A stretch of 35,522 nucleotides of DNA from Oscillospiraceae bacterium (GCA_017505635.1 JAFVOU010000028.1:1-35522), one strand, 5' to 3'. Positions 1-10,457 are shown, counted from the first letter of the stretch. Numbers and translations: made by a program. The notes: generated by a model from the letters alone, not told the origin.

Positions 1-141
1 TCAAAGTTCCATCTGCATTTCTACCGTCTGGAATCAAACCTTTTACCCCTGGTAATGCAAATACAGTAGAGCCAATATAACCAAAACCATTAAATGTGTA
101 TTTAATATCGTTTATCTGTCCATTTGCTGTAATTACAGCCA
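1..141. repeat. Terminal direct repeat (circular closure), left copy
   Basis: These 141 bases are identical to 35382-35522. The open frame entering at base 1 on the minus strand continues in frame at 35381 when the repeat is collapsed, giving one 587-residue tail protein, so the two ends join. A length of 141 equals a common maximum k-mer size in short-read assemblers. The repeat is therefore most simply an assembly overlap of a circular or circularly permuted genome, not a biological terminal repeat. Confidence 0.95.
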
Positions 142-1087
142 CAGGGAACGATACTTCTTTCATTGTTCCGTCATCAAAATAGCATTTGCCGTCTGTGGTA
201 TTAAAATATACTTTATAACTGGTTGTTGGCGATGGAAGAGTTGAAACTGTTTCGCCTGGATAGTTTGCTACGTATAAATTTTGTCCGTTAGCAGTTACTA
301 CTACGTTTGCTGTTCCTGTGGTTGCCCACGTTACGTTCAAATCATTTGTTGTTGTAACAAGAAGTCCATTTGCATTATATGCTTTGCTTCCTGCTTTCAG
401 TGTCAATGTTCCTGCGTTTAATTCCAGTATAATATCTTGTGGAATTTTTGTTATGCAGTTTGTAACGTTATGCGACCAGTTGGCTATGTTTGCGCCTGTG
501 TCGGTCAAGTTGTCCATATCTACGTTGGCTTTTGCATCGAATTTAGCCTGTCCTGTTGCTGATAAGTTGTCTAAGTCAACATTGGCTTTATCTGCTAATG
601 CTAATTGCAAGTCTGCCTGGTCTTCTATATCGCCACCGACAGAACCCCAGACAGCAGAACCACCACCGCCACCTGACATATTTATCCATTTTGCACCGTT
701 CCAGCGCAGATAATCACCCACTTGAACGTTGTTTATGTTTACGTCTGTCAAGTCGTTTAATTCTATGTTAGCCAGCGCATTTTGGATGTTCTGTATTGCT
801 TGGTCTGTTAATTCTTCCCATGCGGAATGTATTTCTTTGGTTTCAACATTGTCTACGGTTCTTTTTACCACGCACAATGTGTTTCTTTGTACGACTGTGC
901 TGTCGACTGGGTCGATTTTTTCGTGTATGATGATGTCGTGCAGGTTAATGTCGATTATTCGTTCGTTGAAGTATCCGCTGACTGTGACGTTTGCAAGATC
1001 ATCTGATGTACGATATACGAATACACCGACTTTTACATTGTTTCTGTTGTTTGATGCAATGTGGCAAAAATTTTGTTCTTTAAACAT
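1..1087 (-). CDS. Tail collar-domain fibre protein, N-terminal part (gene crosses the contig junction)
   Basis: This is the 5' part of a 587-residue protein whose 3' part is at 34705-35522. ATG at 1087 (MFKEQNF) follows an AAGGAT ribosome binding site. The joined reading frame is exactly 588 codons. After a globular N-terminus come the motif VGDYLRWNGAKWINMS, a GGGGGS hinge, and two copies of a short fibre repeat (ANVDLDNLSATG, ANVDMDNLTDTG). This layout is typical of phage fibre or baseplate proteins whose N-terminus anchors to the virion. The gene follows the giant internal virion protein and precedes a tail-assembly chaperone, as expected for a receptor-binding fibre. Receptor unknown. Confidence 0.85.
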   Translation of the reverse strand, partial: MFKEQNFCHIASNNRNNVKVGVFVYRTSDDLANVTVSGYFNERIIDINLHDIIIHEKIDPVDSTVVQRNTLCVVKRTVDNVETKEIHSAWEELTDQAIQNIQNALANIELNDLTDVNINNVQVGDYLRWNGAKWINMSGGGGGSAVWGSVGGDIEDQADLQLALADKANVDLDNLSATGQAKFDAKANVDMDNLTDTGANIANWSHNVTNCITKIPQDIILELNAGTLTLKAGSKAYNANGLLVTTTNDLNVTWATTGTANVVVTANGQNLYVANYPGETVSTLPSPTTSYKVYFNTTDGKCYFDDGTMKEVSFPVAVITANGQINDIKYTFNGFGYIGSTVFALPGVKGLIPDGRNADGTL

Positions 1088-1133
1088 GTTTCATCCTTTC
1101 TGTTTTTAAGATAACACATCATTTATTTCTTTT

Positions 1134-4100
1134 TCAATCATTTTTTCTCTTTTTCTTTGGTGCGCTTTTTTTTGGCTTTGCAAGTCCGTATTCTTTTTTG
1201 ACTTCTTCCATGGCATCTGTGTGCAATTTGTTGGCGATTTTTCTTTTCTCGTCAATGTCTGCGTTCTTATATGCGCTGGTCTGGCTTGCTGATTCCAGTT
1301 TTTGTGTGAACAGTTTGCGAACCTTTTGCACAGCTTCGTTGTATTTTTCGCTGTCTTTGCCCAGTTCTTTCAGTTTACTGTTTCCTTCGCGATATGCCAA
1401 AGCCTTTCCGCTGAGTGCGAATTCGTATCTGGCTTTATCTGCCTGCGCTGGTTTGATGTATTCTTTGATGCGCTGTCCTGTTGCCAAGTTCCACCAATCG
1501 TCAGTTTGTGGTATTACCTTTCCTGTTTGTTTGCTGGTGCGTTCTGGTAACGTTCTGCGCAAGAATGGTATTTTGGAAATGGCTCTGTCATACCAGCGGT
1601 TCCATGATACGCGTTTGCTTGTATCTTCTATGTTGCCAAGCTGGTTGAATAATGCCTGGGCAGGTATCAATCTTTCCAGCACGTCAGATGCTTTGTCTGA
1701 ACCAAGTTCGGACAATGCTTCCCAATCTCCCGACCATGTCTGCGACTGTGAATATTTATCGTACATGCTTTGGATTTCTGCTATGCCTGGCACAAGGTCA
1801 ATCATAGATGCTGTTCCTTTTACCCATCCGTCTGGGCTGAATCCGTATCTTTTTGCGATAAGGTATGCTTTTGCGTATGGGCTTCCAATGCCGAACAGGT
1901 CAAGGTCTATCCATTTGTTGCCGATTCGTATTGCGTATCCGCTAGGTGCGTTTCTGTTCTGGCGAATGTCCTTGTCCAGCTCTGTCTGTCTATCGTAGCC
2001 AAGCACGTAATCTTCATCGTCTGAATCCAGCGCAATTCCCAACAGCATCAGCACACCAATCATGTTTTTAATAACGTTCTTGGTTTCTGGTTTAAGTGCT
2101 TTCCATGCTTCTTTTTTCATTTCTGCTGTGGCTGTTTTGTCAAACTGTGTTGCCAATGCCTTTGGTGCGTTTACAAGTCCACGAACCGAACCCAGCGCAT
2201 AGTTTTTCACTGTATCTTCTGCGATGTTTGCGATTGTGGTTGTAAATGGCATGATAAGGCTTCCGACACCTGTTTTTTGTCCAAGGTTTAAGAATCTTCT
2301 TATCTTATTTACCAATTCCGCTGTGCGTGTCATTTGTGTAAATGTGGCTTCTTCCCCTTCTTTCACTGATTCTTCACGAATCTTTAATCCGTCAAGTGTG
2401 ATTGTGCGTGGGTCGGTGTTCAGCGATTGGTAGAACAGTTCTTTTGCTCTCTGGTCTATTTGTGCCTGTGCCCATCCGTTTTTCTTTCCTTCTTCTTTGG
2501 CTTGTTTTGTTGCCATTGAATCTGCGTGGGTTAAGAATATCAAACCTTTGTTGGCTGTATCTGCCAATCCCAACATTGTCAGTGGGAATGCTTGCACCTT
2601 TCCGACTTTGGTTTGTGGTTCATAGTATTTTTCTGCCCACAGGGTTTTCTTGTCGAAGAAGTCGCGCAGTGAGAAGATGTTGTATCCTGTCTTTGCTTGC
2701 AGTGCCAATGCCTGTTTTATCAGTTTTAGCTTTTGGTTGAACGGTATTGTGCCTTTGCCGTAGTCAATATATGTTGCTGCCATGTGTGGTATCATTTGCA
2801 CCCATGTCGACCATACATTGAATACGTTGGTAGCAGGGTTCCAAAGCATGTTCGCCATCATGTAGCTGTTCAGTGCATCTGATACGTTGCTCAGTACGCG
2901 TGGCGGCAATTGCTTGTTCATATATTCGTTCAGTTTGTTTTGTGCTTCCAAGATTGATGTTGGATCGATTGCCGATGTTTTGTTTTCTTTTACGGCTTTG
3001 CGGTAATCTCTAATTGTTTTTGCGACATCCACAGACAGTTTTTTAATCTCTTTAACCTGTTCTCTGGTTGGTTCAAGTCCTAATGCCTGTTTCAATGCGC
3101 GTTTTGCGCGTGAACGGTATGCTTTTACACTTCCGCGTTGTATCTGTCTTTTGCGCAATGCTTTGGCTTGTTTTCTTTCTTCTTTATCTTCTATGTCCTG
3201 GAAGTCGATTCTGTCGGTGACTGTTTTGTCCAGTGTGCCGATGGTGCGAATTGCTTCATCCTGCATTGTTGCGAACACCAGTTCTCTTTCTTCGTCTGTT
3301 TGTGCGTTTGCATAGTCCTGTTCGTATTTGGCTACAAGTGCATTGATTGCCGCATCCAGTGATTTTACTGCATCTTTGTTTTTACCGTATTTGGCTTCTG
3401 CAAGTTTCATAGCCTTTCCAACAGTCAACATGCGAATTGCGTTTGTGAACGGTGTGTTGATTCTTCTTGCTGCTTGAAGTTTTTGTGCGGATTCTGTGAA
3501 GTCATCTGCTGTTTCTTCGATAAGTGCAGCGGCTTCCAGTTCTCTTCCTTCTTCCAGCAGTTTTTCTGCCAATGCTTGACGTAAGAAGTTCGGGTCGATT
3601 TTATCTGGGTATGTGTCGTTATCCAGCGCATCAAGTGCTTCGTCTGTGCTAACTGTTGCCAGGTAGTTGTTAACCATTTCTTCCTGTACATCCCAGTTGG
3701 TCGATTCGTATGTTTTATCAAGTGCTTGACCTATTGCGCCTTTTGATTCTTTTTCTTCTCCGCCACCGATGGTTCTTTTTTTACCAAGGATGGTGTCGTT
3801 TGAAACATTGGCTTCTTTTTGTATTTCTGTGCCTGTTGGCGCGGTTATTTCTGCGCTGGTGTTGGCTTTTTCTTGAATTGCCTGTTCTTCTTCCACCTGT
3901 GGCTGAACTTCTGCGTATTCTTCGTCTGCGACTGCCAATCTTTCGTTTACGATAGCCTGTTCTGTTGGCGACATGTAATCTTCGTATATGGATTTTCTAA
4001 ACCATGCTTTTACATCATCGTTGAGTTTGATTGGTCTGCCCAGTTTATCTTGAAGTCCTTTGGCATCGTCAAGTTCGTAGTCGTAATGGTCTAGAACAAA

Positions 4101-7100
4101 ATCTCTAAAGTCTGCCATGGATTTTTTCAGCACCAGTGGAAGTTGTTCTTCTGCCAAGAATCTTTCGTATGCGCGTGCGAATTTTTCGCTGGCATTTCTG
4201 TCCAGTCTTTTATCGTCTGGGCTGATGCCGAGCCATTTTTCGACAGCCATCCATTGTTTGAGCCATGCTTCGCTTGCGTGTCCGCTTCTTGCCCAGCGGA
4301 AGTTTTTATCGATCCAGTAATGTGCTAATTCGTGTGGCAGTGTGGTTATATTTGCACCTGCGCCCAGTGTAATACTGCGTGTTCTGGCATCGTATGCGCC
4401 ACCCTTTCCGCGTTGCTGGCTTTGGTAGTACATGCGTTCTTCATCGTCAATGCGGTTCAGAACGGTTACTGCTTCGTCTGAGAATACCACGAATCCTGTT
4501 CCGTCAATTCCACCACGATATTTTATTCCTTTGATTCCTTGTTCGTTAAGGTATAATGAAACATCTCGTGCTAATTCGACAGGAATTGTTTCACCCATGA
4601 TGCTTTTTTTCAGTCCTTCGTCATAATCCTTAACTTCGCCAATTTCTTCGCCAGATTCAAGCTCTATGTATGTTTGTGGGATGATGTCGGTAAGTGTAAG
4701 GTATAAGCCTTCCCCTGTCATGTTTGCCATGATGTAGTCTACCAACAGTTCTCTTTCTTTTGTTACGGTTGGGTCGAAGTGTTTCATATGGTCTTCAAAA
4801 AGTCTGTCGACAAAATCCGTAAGTGTTTTGTCTTTTATGCCATGTTTGGATGCGTAAAGTTGCCAGTCTTTTTCACTTACATTATCGATAAGGTCTTTGC
4901 TGAAATCCCAAGACCAGTCTGTAATAATATTGCGAATAATGTCTTTGCTGTCCTGGTCTTTAAGTTTAAGATCTTCATCCAACAATACATCGTTTTCTGG
5001 GATGTCGGCTTCTAACTGTTGTCCGCGTGTCTTTTTGATGTTTTCTGGGTGCTGAAGCATGTCGATCATTAATTCAGCTTCGTGCTGTTTAAGATCTAAA
5101 TTTGTCATAAGATACAGACCGATTGTGTCGATTTGGTCTTGGGTCATGTTTCTCATTGCTTCTGTTAATGCAATCCAGGTTTTTGTATCTTCACCTTGGT
5201 ATGACCAGTCTTTGTTGAATGTTTCGGAATCGTATATTTTCTTTGCCGAATCGATAAGCGACACAAGGGATGTATAGCTAGTGTTTACCAAGTGTTCGCC
5301 AGGCTTCCCTTTGTATTTTTCCACTTGGTTTTTCATATATTGAAAATCTTTGTTTTCGTCTATGTTGCTTAAAGTGGTTTTTCCGCTGTTTATGCTATAC
5401 ATAAGGTCAGAAACTGCTGAAAACGGTGATCTTGAAAACAGTGCAAGCATTCCAATGTATCCGCCATACATTGATGGGTTATTTGTTATAACTTCGTCTA
5501 CAGTCATCTGGCGGTATCCACCTTCCAATGTATCTCTTAATCTTTCTGCGATGACCTGTGCGTTTGAACTTTTGAAGTCTATGACCTGTGCGCCTGCTTC
5601 TTTGAATATTGCGTTGTCGAACGGTTCATATTCGATTCTGCCACCGTCTTGTACATATGTTACGATTGCATCCGCCAATGCTTTATTCTCGGTTGCGTTA
5701 AGGTCTTTGTGTTTGAATTCTTTCTTTACAAAGTCTGTTAGTTTCTTATCGATGTCTTTGAATACCAATATGTTTGCGAATACGTACGGAAGGTCTTTTT
5801 GATAGAACGTGCTGTGTGGATCGTTGTGTTCATCCAGTGTCCTTTGGATTGCTGCTTTCATCCAGTCGGACATTTCTGGTTCTACTTTGAATACTGTTTC
5901 GTCTGCCAATTGACCTTTTTCCAGTATGATTTTGTCCAAGAATGCTTTGTCTGCCTTGTTTGCTTTGCTGCCCAACAATTCGTACATTGCGTCGACATAG
6001 AACAATGGGATGTACGATGAAACACCACCTGCGAATTTTATTGGTTTGTACATATTGATTGGTGTTCTGCCTGCTATGGAATCAAGAACCATTTTGACAA
6101 TTTGTGATTCTTTTTCTGTTTTTGTACCTTTAATTCGCTGTGTTGTAGTCTTTGGCATGTTTGCAACATATACCAATTTTCCTGCAAATTGTCCTTCGCG
6201 GTATCTTTCTTTATTTTTCTTCTGGTCTTCCAAGAAGTATAAACCCCATCCATGCACAATCTGTCCTTCTCCGTTTCTTAGGATATATTCTGTGCTTGGT
6301 TTTTCGTAGTATGTTGTGCCAGATGTATATGCTGTCTGCCAGTCTAGACCTTCGGTATCTTTTAAGAACTGTTCTATTTCTTCTTCGGTCATTTCTGGTT
6401 CTTTATCTAAACCTAGTTCTTCGCGTTCTATTTTGTACTGTTCTTTAACCAGTTTATTCCAGGTGGCATCATCCATTTCATCTATTTCTTTCTGTTCGAA
6501 TCCTGCTCTTTTTAATACATCATCGCCAGATTTAACATTGCGTGCAATGTCTGTAAGTTTTACCTGTGGGGTTCCGCGGCTTTGGGATTGTCCTAGGTTC
6601 ATACCTTTGAACAGTTGCCAGTTCATTTTTGCAAGGTCTTTTACCCCTGTGCCAGATAATTCTCTGGTTTGTAATCCGTTCTTGGACAAGATATCTCTAA
6701 TGATGTCCACGTTTCCATGTATGATTTCATCTACGGTATCTGTTTTTTCTTTATTGACAGCACGAACCTTTGCTTTCATCTCTTCCTGCTGTGCTTTAAG
6801 GCTTGCTTTAACAGATTTTTCCATTGCTTTTGCGCTTTTTTCTGCTGCTCTGGCGCGTTCTTTTGCTTCTTTGGTCTGTTGTGCCGTTTCAGCCTGTTCG
6901 CGTTTTGTGCGTGCTATTTCTGCGCCTTCTGCCATCTTTTCTGCAAGCAGTTCATCTGCTTTGGCTTTTCTTTCTGCATAGACCACTGCGCGAATCGCTT
7001 CTCTTTCCTTTGCCAGCTGTTCCATCGTGTCTTTGGCATAGCTTGCACCTTCAATATAATATTGTCCGTCTATGGTTTCGCCTTTCAGTTGTGGCACTTC

Positions 7101-8834
7101 TGACAATGGGATTTTTTCATCCAGCGCATGTATAACCACTCTGTCTGTCATATCTTGTGCTACCGATTCGATATGCTGTGCCAGTTCATCTTCGGTCATT
7201 TCATCGTATTTACTGCCTTCCAATGTGTCTTTCATGCGTTCTCTTTGGAAGTCTACGGTCTTTTGCAGGTTTTCGCGAACAGTTTCATATATTTTGCCTT
7301 TGTAATCTTTGGCATCGACAAACCCGACCACTTCGTTTGTGATGTCATTTGTGATCTCGTTTTCAAGGTCGTTGATTTTAGATTCTGCAAATGATCTGGC
7401 TTTCTGTTCGTCAATCGGGTTTTCTTTGGTTGACTGTGCCATAATTACATCTGTCAGTTGGTTAACAGATTCGTTGTGGTAATATGTGTATATTCCTGTA
7501 CCAATTCCACCTTGTAATATTGCGCCAATCAAACCGTCAACAAGGTTGGATGGTATATTTTTAACAATGTCTTGTGCTGTTTGGTTACCTTTTGTCCATT
7601 CTGCGAAGTCGTTTATGACACCCTGTGAAAATTCTTGTGCGAAACCGTTCAGCCATTCACCGTATTTGCTGGTTATTCTTTTTCCTACAGCTTTTGTGAA
7701 TAATGCTGGCACACCGAATTTCTTTTCAATAATGTTTTGTATGCGTGTGTTTAATGCATCGACAGCGATGTTGGTGATATCGCCTTTGTAATTGACAAGT
7801 TCGGTATCGCCTGTATCTTCAATGTATTTTTGCACCGATTCGATTGCACCTGCGCCCATGATATCAACATCCATAAGACCGATTGATGCTGCCCTTCCTG
7901 TTTCAACACCTTTGATGCGCGCTAATCTTTCAACTGCTTCATTTTTGCTGAATCTTGTGGCTGTTTTTCCAAGTTTGTTTTCAAGGGCTTTTTTTGCAAT
8001 TCCTGCTCTTGCTGCACCTGCTAACCATCCAACAGTAGCCATTTCGCCAAAAGACCTAATACCGCCAACTATTTGCAGTGCTGCTGAGTCTGGGTCAATA
8101 TATGGCATTACTTCTGCGCGTTGACGTGCTGAATCATTTGCTGCGCGAAGCATTGAAAGTCCAACATTTTGAACCTTTTTTTTCAATGCCATTATTTCTT
8201 CGATTTTTTCTGGTGAAAATCCTTTTTCTTCAAGGGTTTTTCTAGATTCTAATTCTCTTCGTTTTGCTTCATCGACAATCGTGTCGAATTCATCGCCTGC
8301 TGGGGATGTGTGGAATATTCCAAGAATGCCTGATGTTGCTGCGCCTGCTGCTGCACCTGCGGCTACACCTGTTGCGATTCCTGCTGCTTTTGTGGCTATT
8401 TTACCTGCGCCCATTTGTGCTGCTTTCTTTGCGCCTACTTTTGCACCGACAGAATATCCTGCTACTTCTGCGCCAAGTGGTATCAGTGGCGAATAATCTT
8501 CGGTTGCAAGCATGTTGCCAATTGCCATTTGCGCTCTTTCTTTATTGCCAGAAAGCAAGTCCATTGCGTTAATTGTGACTGCTGCATCCCAGTTTTCAGC
8601 GAATGTTTGTTCGTTTGCTCTGCTGATGCCTGCTTTGATTTTCTGCATATCATAGTCTGGCAGGTCTTTTGCTGTATAATATGTTGTCATTTGCTCTTGG
8701 GATAATGTTCTGTATTTTGGTGCAGTTATTTTCCCTTCAGCAATTAGATTGCTTATTTTTTGTGAATACGAATATACTGGGCTAAATGTTTTTTCTGTGT
8801 TAGGTGTATCACCTGTGTCTTTATATTCCGCCAT
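1134..8834 (-). CDS. Giant internal virion / polyvalent ejected protein (gp16-position), 2,566 aa
   Basis: It occupies the T7 gp16 position, last of three internal virion genes, and is probably ejected with the DNA. I chose ATG at 8834 (MAEYKDTG) after GGGGAA; a longer frame reaches 8891 without a good ribosome binding site. Visible parts in order: a Gly/Ala-rich hydrophobic stretch (about 128-178); a long charged coiled coil (about 620-720); an ADP-ribosyltransferase-like start, HGWGLYF (861-867), with its probable end GIKGIKYRGG..FVVFSDEAV (1433-1450); a zincin motif HELAH (1501-1505); helical regions; a hydrophobic segment near 2250; and RIGNKWIDLDLFG (about 2302), typical of domains in phage polyvalent proteins. 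Family knowledge suggests host-protein modification or defence antagonism on entry. Catalytic activity is inferred from motifs only. Confidence 0.8.
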   Translation of the reverse strand: MAEYKDTGDTPNTEKTFSPVYSYSQKISNLIAEGKITAPKYRTLSQEQMTTYYTAKDLPDYDMQKIKAGISRANEQTFAENWDAAVTINAMDLLSGNKERAQMAIGNMLATEDYSPLIPLGAEVAGYSVGAKVGAKKAAQMGAGKIATKAAGIATGVAAGAAAGAATSGILGIFHTSPAGDEFDTIVDEAKRRELESRKTLEEKGFSPEKIEEIMALKKKVQNVGLSMLRAANDSARQRAEVMPYIDPDSAALQIVGGIRSFGEMATVGWLAGAARAGIAKKALENKLGKTATRFSKNEAVERLARIKGVETGRAASIGLMDVDIMGAGAIESVQKYIEDTGDTELVNYKGDITNIAVDALNTRIQNIIEKKFGVPALFTKAVGKRITSKYGEWLNGFAQEFSQGVINDFAEWTKGNQTAQDIVKNIPSNLVDGLIGAILQGGIGTGIYTYYHNESVNQLTDVIMAQSTKENPIDEQKARSFAESKINDLENEITNDITNEVVGFVDAKDYKGKIYETVRENLQKTVDFQRERMKDTLEGSKYDEMTEDELAQHIESVAQDMTDRVVIHALDEKIPLSEVPQLKGETIDGQYYIEGASYAKDTMEQLAKEREAIRAVVYAERKAKADELLAEKMAEGAEIARTKREQAETAQQTKEAKERARAAEKSAKAMEKSVKASLKAQQEEMKAKVRAVNKEKTDTVDEIIHGNVDIIRDILSKNGLQTRELSGTGVKDLAKMNWQLFKGMNLGQSQSRGTPQVKLTDIARNVKSGDDVLKRAGFEQKEIDEMDDATWNKLVKEQYKIEREELGLDKEPEMTEEEIEQFLKDTEGLDWQTAYTSGTTYYEKPSTEYILRNGEGQIVHGWGLYFLEDQKKNKERYREGQFAGKLVYVANMPKTTTQRIKGTKTEKESQIVKMVLDSIAGRTPINMYKPIKFAGGVSSYIPLFYVDAMYELLGSKANKADKAFLDKIILEKGQLADETVFKVEPEMSDWMKAAIQRTLDEHNDPHSTFYQKDLPYVFANILVFKDIDKKLTDFVKKEFKHKDLNATENKALADAIVTYVQDGGRIEYEPFDNAIFKEAGAQVIDFKSSNAQVIAERLRDTLEGGYRQMTVDEVITNNPSMYGGYIGMLALFSRSPFSAVSDLMYSINSGKTTLSNIDENKDFQYMKNQVEKYKGKPGEHLVNTSYTSLVSLIDSAKKIYDSETFNKDWSYQGEDTKTWIALTEAMRNMTQDQIDTIGLYLMTNLDLKQHEAELMIDMLQHPENIKKTRGQQLEADIPENDVLLDEDLKLKDQDSKDIIRNIITDWSWDFSKDLIDNVSEKDWQLYASKHGIKDKTLTDFVDRLFEDHMKHFDPTVTKERELLVDYIMANMTGEGLYLTLTDIIPQTYIELESGEEIGEVKDYDEGLKKSIMGETIPVELARDVSLYLNEQGIKGIKYRGGIDGTGFVVFSDEAVTVLNRIDDEERMYYQSQQRGKGGAYDARTRSITLGAGANITTLPHELAHYWIDKNFRWARSGHASEAWLKQWMAVEKWLGISPDDKRLDRNASEKFARAYERFLAEEQLPLVLKKSMADFRDFVLDHYDYELDDAKGLQDKLGRPIKLNDDVKAWFRKSIYEDYMSPTEQAIVNERLAVADEEYAEVQPQVEEEQAIQEKANTSAEITAPTGTEIQKEANVSNDTILGKKRTIGGGEEKESKGAIGQALDKTYESTNWDVQEEMVNNYLATVSTDEALDALDNDTYPDKIDPNFLRQALAEKLLEEGRELEAAALIEETADDFTESAQKLQAARRINTPFTNAIRMLTVGKAMKLAEAKYGKNKDAVKSLDAAINALVAKYEQDYANAQTDEERELVFATMQDEAIRTIGTLDKTVTDRIDFQDIEDKEERKQAKALRKRQIQRGSVKAYRSRAKRALKQALGLEPTREQVKEIKKLSVDVAKTIRDYRKAVKENKTSAIDPTSILEAQNKLNEYMNKQLPPRVLSNVSDALNSYMMANMLWNPATNVFNVWSTWVQMIPHMAATYIDYGKGTIPFNQKLKLIKQALALQAKTGYNIFSLRDFFDKKTLWAEKYYEPQTKVGKVQAFPLTMLGLADTANKGLIFLTHADSMATKQAKEEGKKNGWAQAQIDQRAKELFYQSLNTDPRTITLDGLKIREESVKEGEEATFTQMTRTAELVNKIRRFLNLGQKTGVGSLIMPFTTTIANIAEDTVKNYALGSVRGLVNAPKALATQFDKTATAEMKKEAWKALKPETKNVIKNMIGVLMLLGIALDSDDEDYVLGYDRQTELDKDIRQNRNAPSGYAIRIGNKWIDLDLFGIGSPYAKAYLIAKRYGFSPDGWVKGTASMIDLVPGIAEIQSMYDKYSQSQTWSGDWEALSELGSDKASDVLERLIPAQALFNQLGNIEDTSKRVSWNRWYDRAISKIPFLRRTLPERTSKQTGKVIPQTDDWWNLATGQRIKEYIKPAQADKARYEFALSGKALAYREGNSKLKELGKDSEKYNEAVQKVRKLFTQKLESASQTSAYKNADIDEKRKIANKLHTDAMEEVKKEYGLAKPKKSAPKKKRKND

Positions 8835-10446
8835 TGATTTTTTCCCCTGTTTGTTCGATGATATATTCGCCATTTGGCAAACGACCAACAATCTTGCTCA
8901 TGTTTCCATTTAATTGTATCATGGCATAACCTTGTTTTTCAAGTGCGTTTTTAATGTACTCTGGGTCGATTATGTCGCGTTTGATATAGTCGTATGCTTT
9001 TTGAACCTGTGTATCATAGTATGCAAGGGCTTGCGCTGTTTTTTGTTGTTTTTCAGCATCTGTAAGGTCTGGGTTGCTATATATCTCTGCCATCGCAGAC
9101 ATTGTGTTCATATACGCATCTCTGCCGATTCTTTCTACATATCTTGTATCTTCGTCTTTTAATGTGTAGAACAAGGAATTTCTTGCGCGTTTGTTTTCAA
9201 ACAGCATTGAGTCGAAGCTTGGCTTTGATGCCAGCGCAGCCACCGATTGTTTGAATGATGTGTCGGTCATTGCAATTTGAATATTTTTATTCAGTGTTGC
9301 TAATTGATCTTCGTTTGCGCCTGCTTTATAAAATGCTAGGTTGGCATCAAATGCTTTCAATAGATTGTTGTCAACAATAGATGGGTTGTCGTTGTCTACA
9401 GTTATGCTGGCAACTTTCATCACAGCCAATCGCATTATTTCTGGTGGAATCTTTCCGTCTTTCACTTTATCAGCCAGCGAATAGATTTCTTCTGCTTTGG
9501 CATCCAATTGTTTGTTTATTTCTTCATTGTCTGCTGGAATTGACAGCTCTGGGTCTTTTTCTATTCTGGACAGGTTTGCTCTGTACACGATTGGGTTGTC
9601 TAAGAAACCAAGGCTGTTTTTGATTCTTTCTTCGTTGTGCGCTCTGTTTAATTCTCTTTTCTTTATGTTTTTATACAGGTCTACAGATTTGCGCATTGTG
9701 TTGTATATTTCATCATCAATGCCTGTATCTGCCATGAACGCATCTTTGTTGTTGAATTTGTCTTGTTCCCACTGTTCCAGTTCTGGCAATGATTTTTGTG
9801 AAATGTAGTTATTGAATCCTTCGATGATTGCGCTGGTTGGTCTTTTCATTTCCTTTCTGGAATCTTCTGTAAACCAGTATTGTCCATTGTCATTTGTAAG
9901 GTCTGCCAGTTCTGCCAAGTCAGCTTTATTTTTGTTATATATTTCAACATCGAACGGTCTTTTTTCTGCGTTTTCCGATTCGTTGTATGAAAGAACGTTG
10001 AAGAAGTCTGTTGCCAGATTGTTTTTAAGTCCGTTTGCGTATTCGTTGGCATTGATTGTGGTATCTTCTTTCTCTGCTTTCTTTCTTTTTGCCAAGGCTT
10101 TATTCATTATGGAAGCAGAATCATAGTATGTATCTTCCATAAATTGCTGTTTGATTCCTTCTGGAACATCGCTTGGAAGCATGCCTGTGCGGATTTTTTC
10201 CAGCGCAACCTGTAATTGTGCAGGGCTATCGCCAAAGTTGGCTACGGCTTCTTCTGATTGTTTTTTCCATTCATTTTTTACATAGTATTCCCAGTTAGTC
10301 ATGGAATCTTTGTATGCTTTTTGTGCAGCCTTTTCCCATCTGCTAACATCTGGTCTAGAATCTTTGAATTGCATAGTTTTAGTATCAGGTGGTGTACCTG
10401 GTGCGCGTGTTTGTTTTATTACTGCTGGTTGTTCTATCGTTGCCAT
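8821..10446 (-). CDS. Internal virion protein (gp15-position), 541 aa
   Basis: Begins MATIEQPAV at an ATG preceded by AAAGGAT, and overlaps the start of the giant protein gene by 14 bases. The product is almost wholly helical and charged with no clear enzymatic motif. It lies between the 240-residue gp14-like and the giant gp16-like genes, which is the T7 order gp14-gp15-gp16. By analogy it would form part of the ejected core/trans-envelope channel. Sequence similarity to T7 gp15 is not evident by eye, so the call rests on position, size and helical character. Confidence 0.65.
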   Translation of the reverse strand: MATIEQPAVIKQTRAPGTPPDTKTMQFKDSRPDVSRWEKAAQKAYKDSMTNWEYYVKNEWKKQSEEAVANFGDSPAQLQVALEKIRTGMLPSDVPEGIKQQFMEDTYYDSASIMNKALAKRKKAEKEDTTINANEYANGLKNNLATDFFNVLSYNESENAEKRPFDVEIYNKNKADLAELADLTNDNGQYWFTEDSRKEMKRPTSAIIEGFNNYISQKSLPELEQWEQDKFNNKDAFMADTGIDDEIYNTMRKSVDLYKNIKKRELNRAHNEERIKNSLGFLDNPIVYRANLSRIEKDPELSIPADNEEINKQLDAKAEEIYSLADKVKDGKIPPEIMRLAVMKVASITVDNDNPSIVDNNLLKAFDANLAFYKAGANEDQLATLNKNIQIAMTDTSFKQSVAALASKPSFDSMLFENKRARNSLFYTLKDEDTRYVERIGRDAYMNTMSAMAEIYSNPDLTDAEKQQKTAQALAYYDTQVQKAYDYIKRDIIDPEYIKNALEKQGYAMIQLNGNMSKIVGRLPNGEYIIEQTGEKINGGI

Positions 10447-10457
10447 GGTTTATCCTT

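Noticed and set aside
1..141. Direct terminal repeat as a T7-like packaging repeat
   Set aside because: Length equals a common assembler k-mer, and the repeat lies inside a coding gene that is continuous across the join.
1109..1141. 11-codon minus-strand frame MIEKEINDVLS between the giant protein and the tail fibre
   Set aside because: Start overlaps the giant gene's stop, but there is no convincing ribosome site and no composition signal; probably chance.
1198..1998. 266-codon plus-strand open frame opposite the giant protein gene
   Set aside because: Ser/Leu/Cys-rich antisense translation of a long, codon-biased gene; no ribosome site. The same applies to all other long plus-strand frames, including 18966-19568 and 32600-33595.
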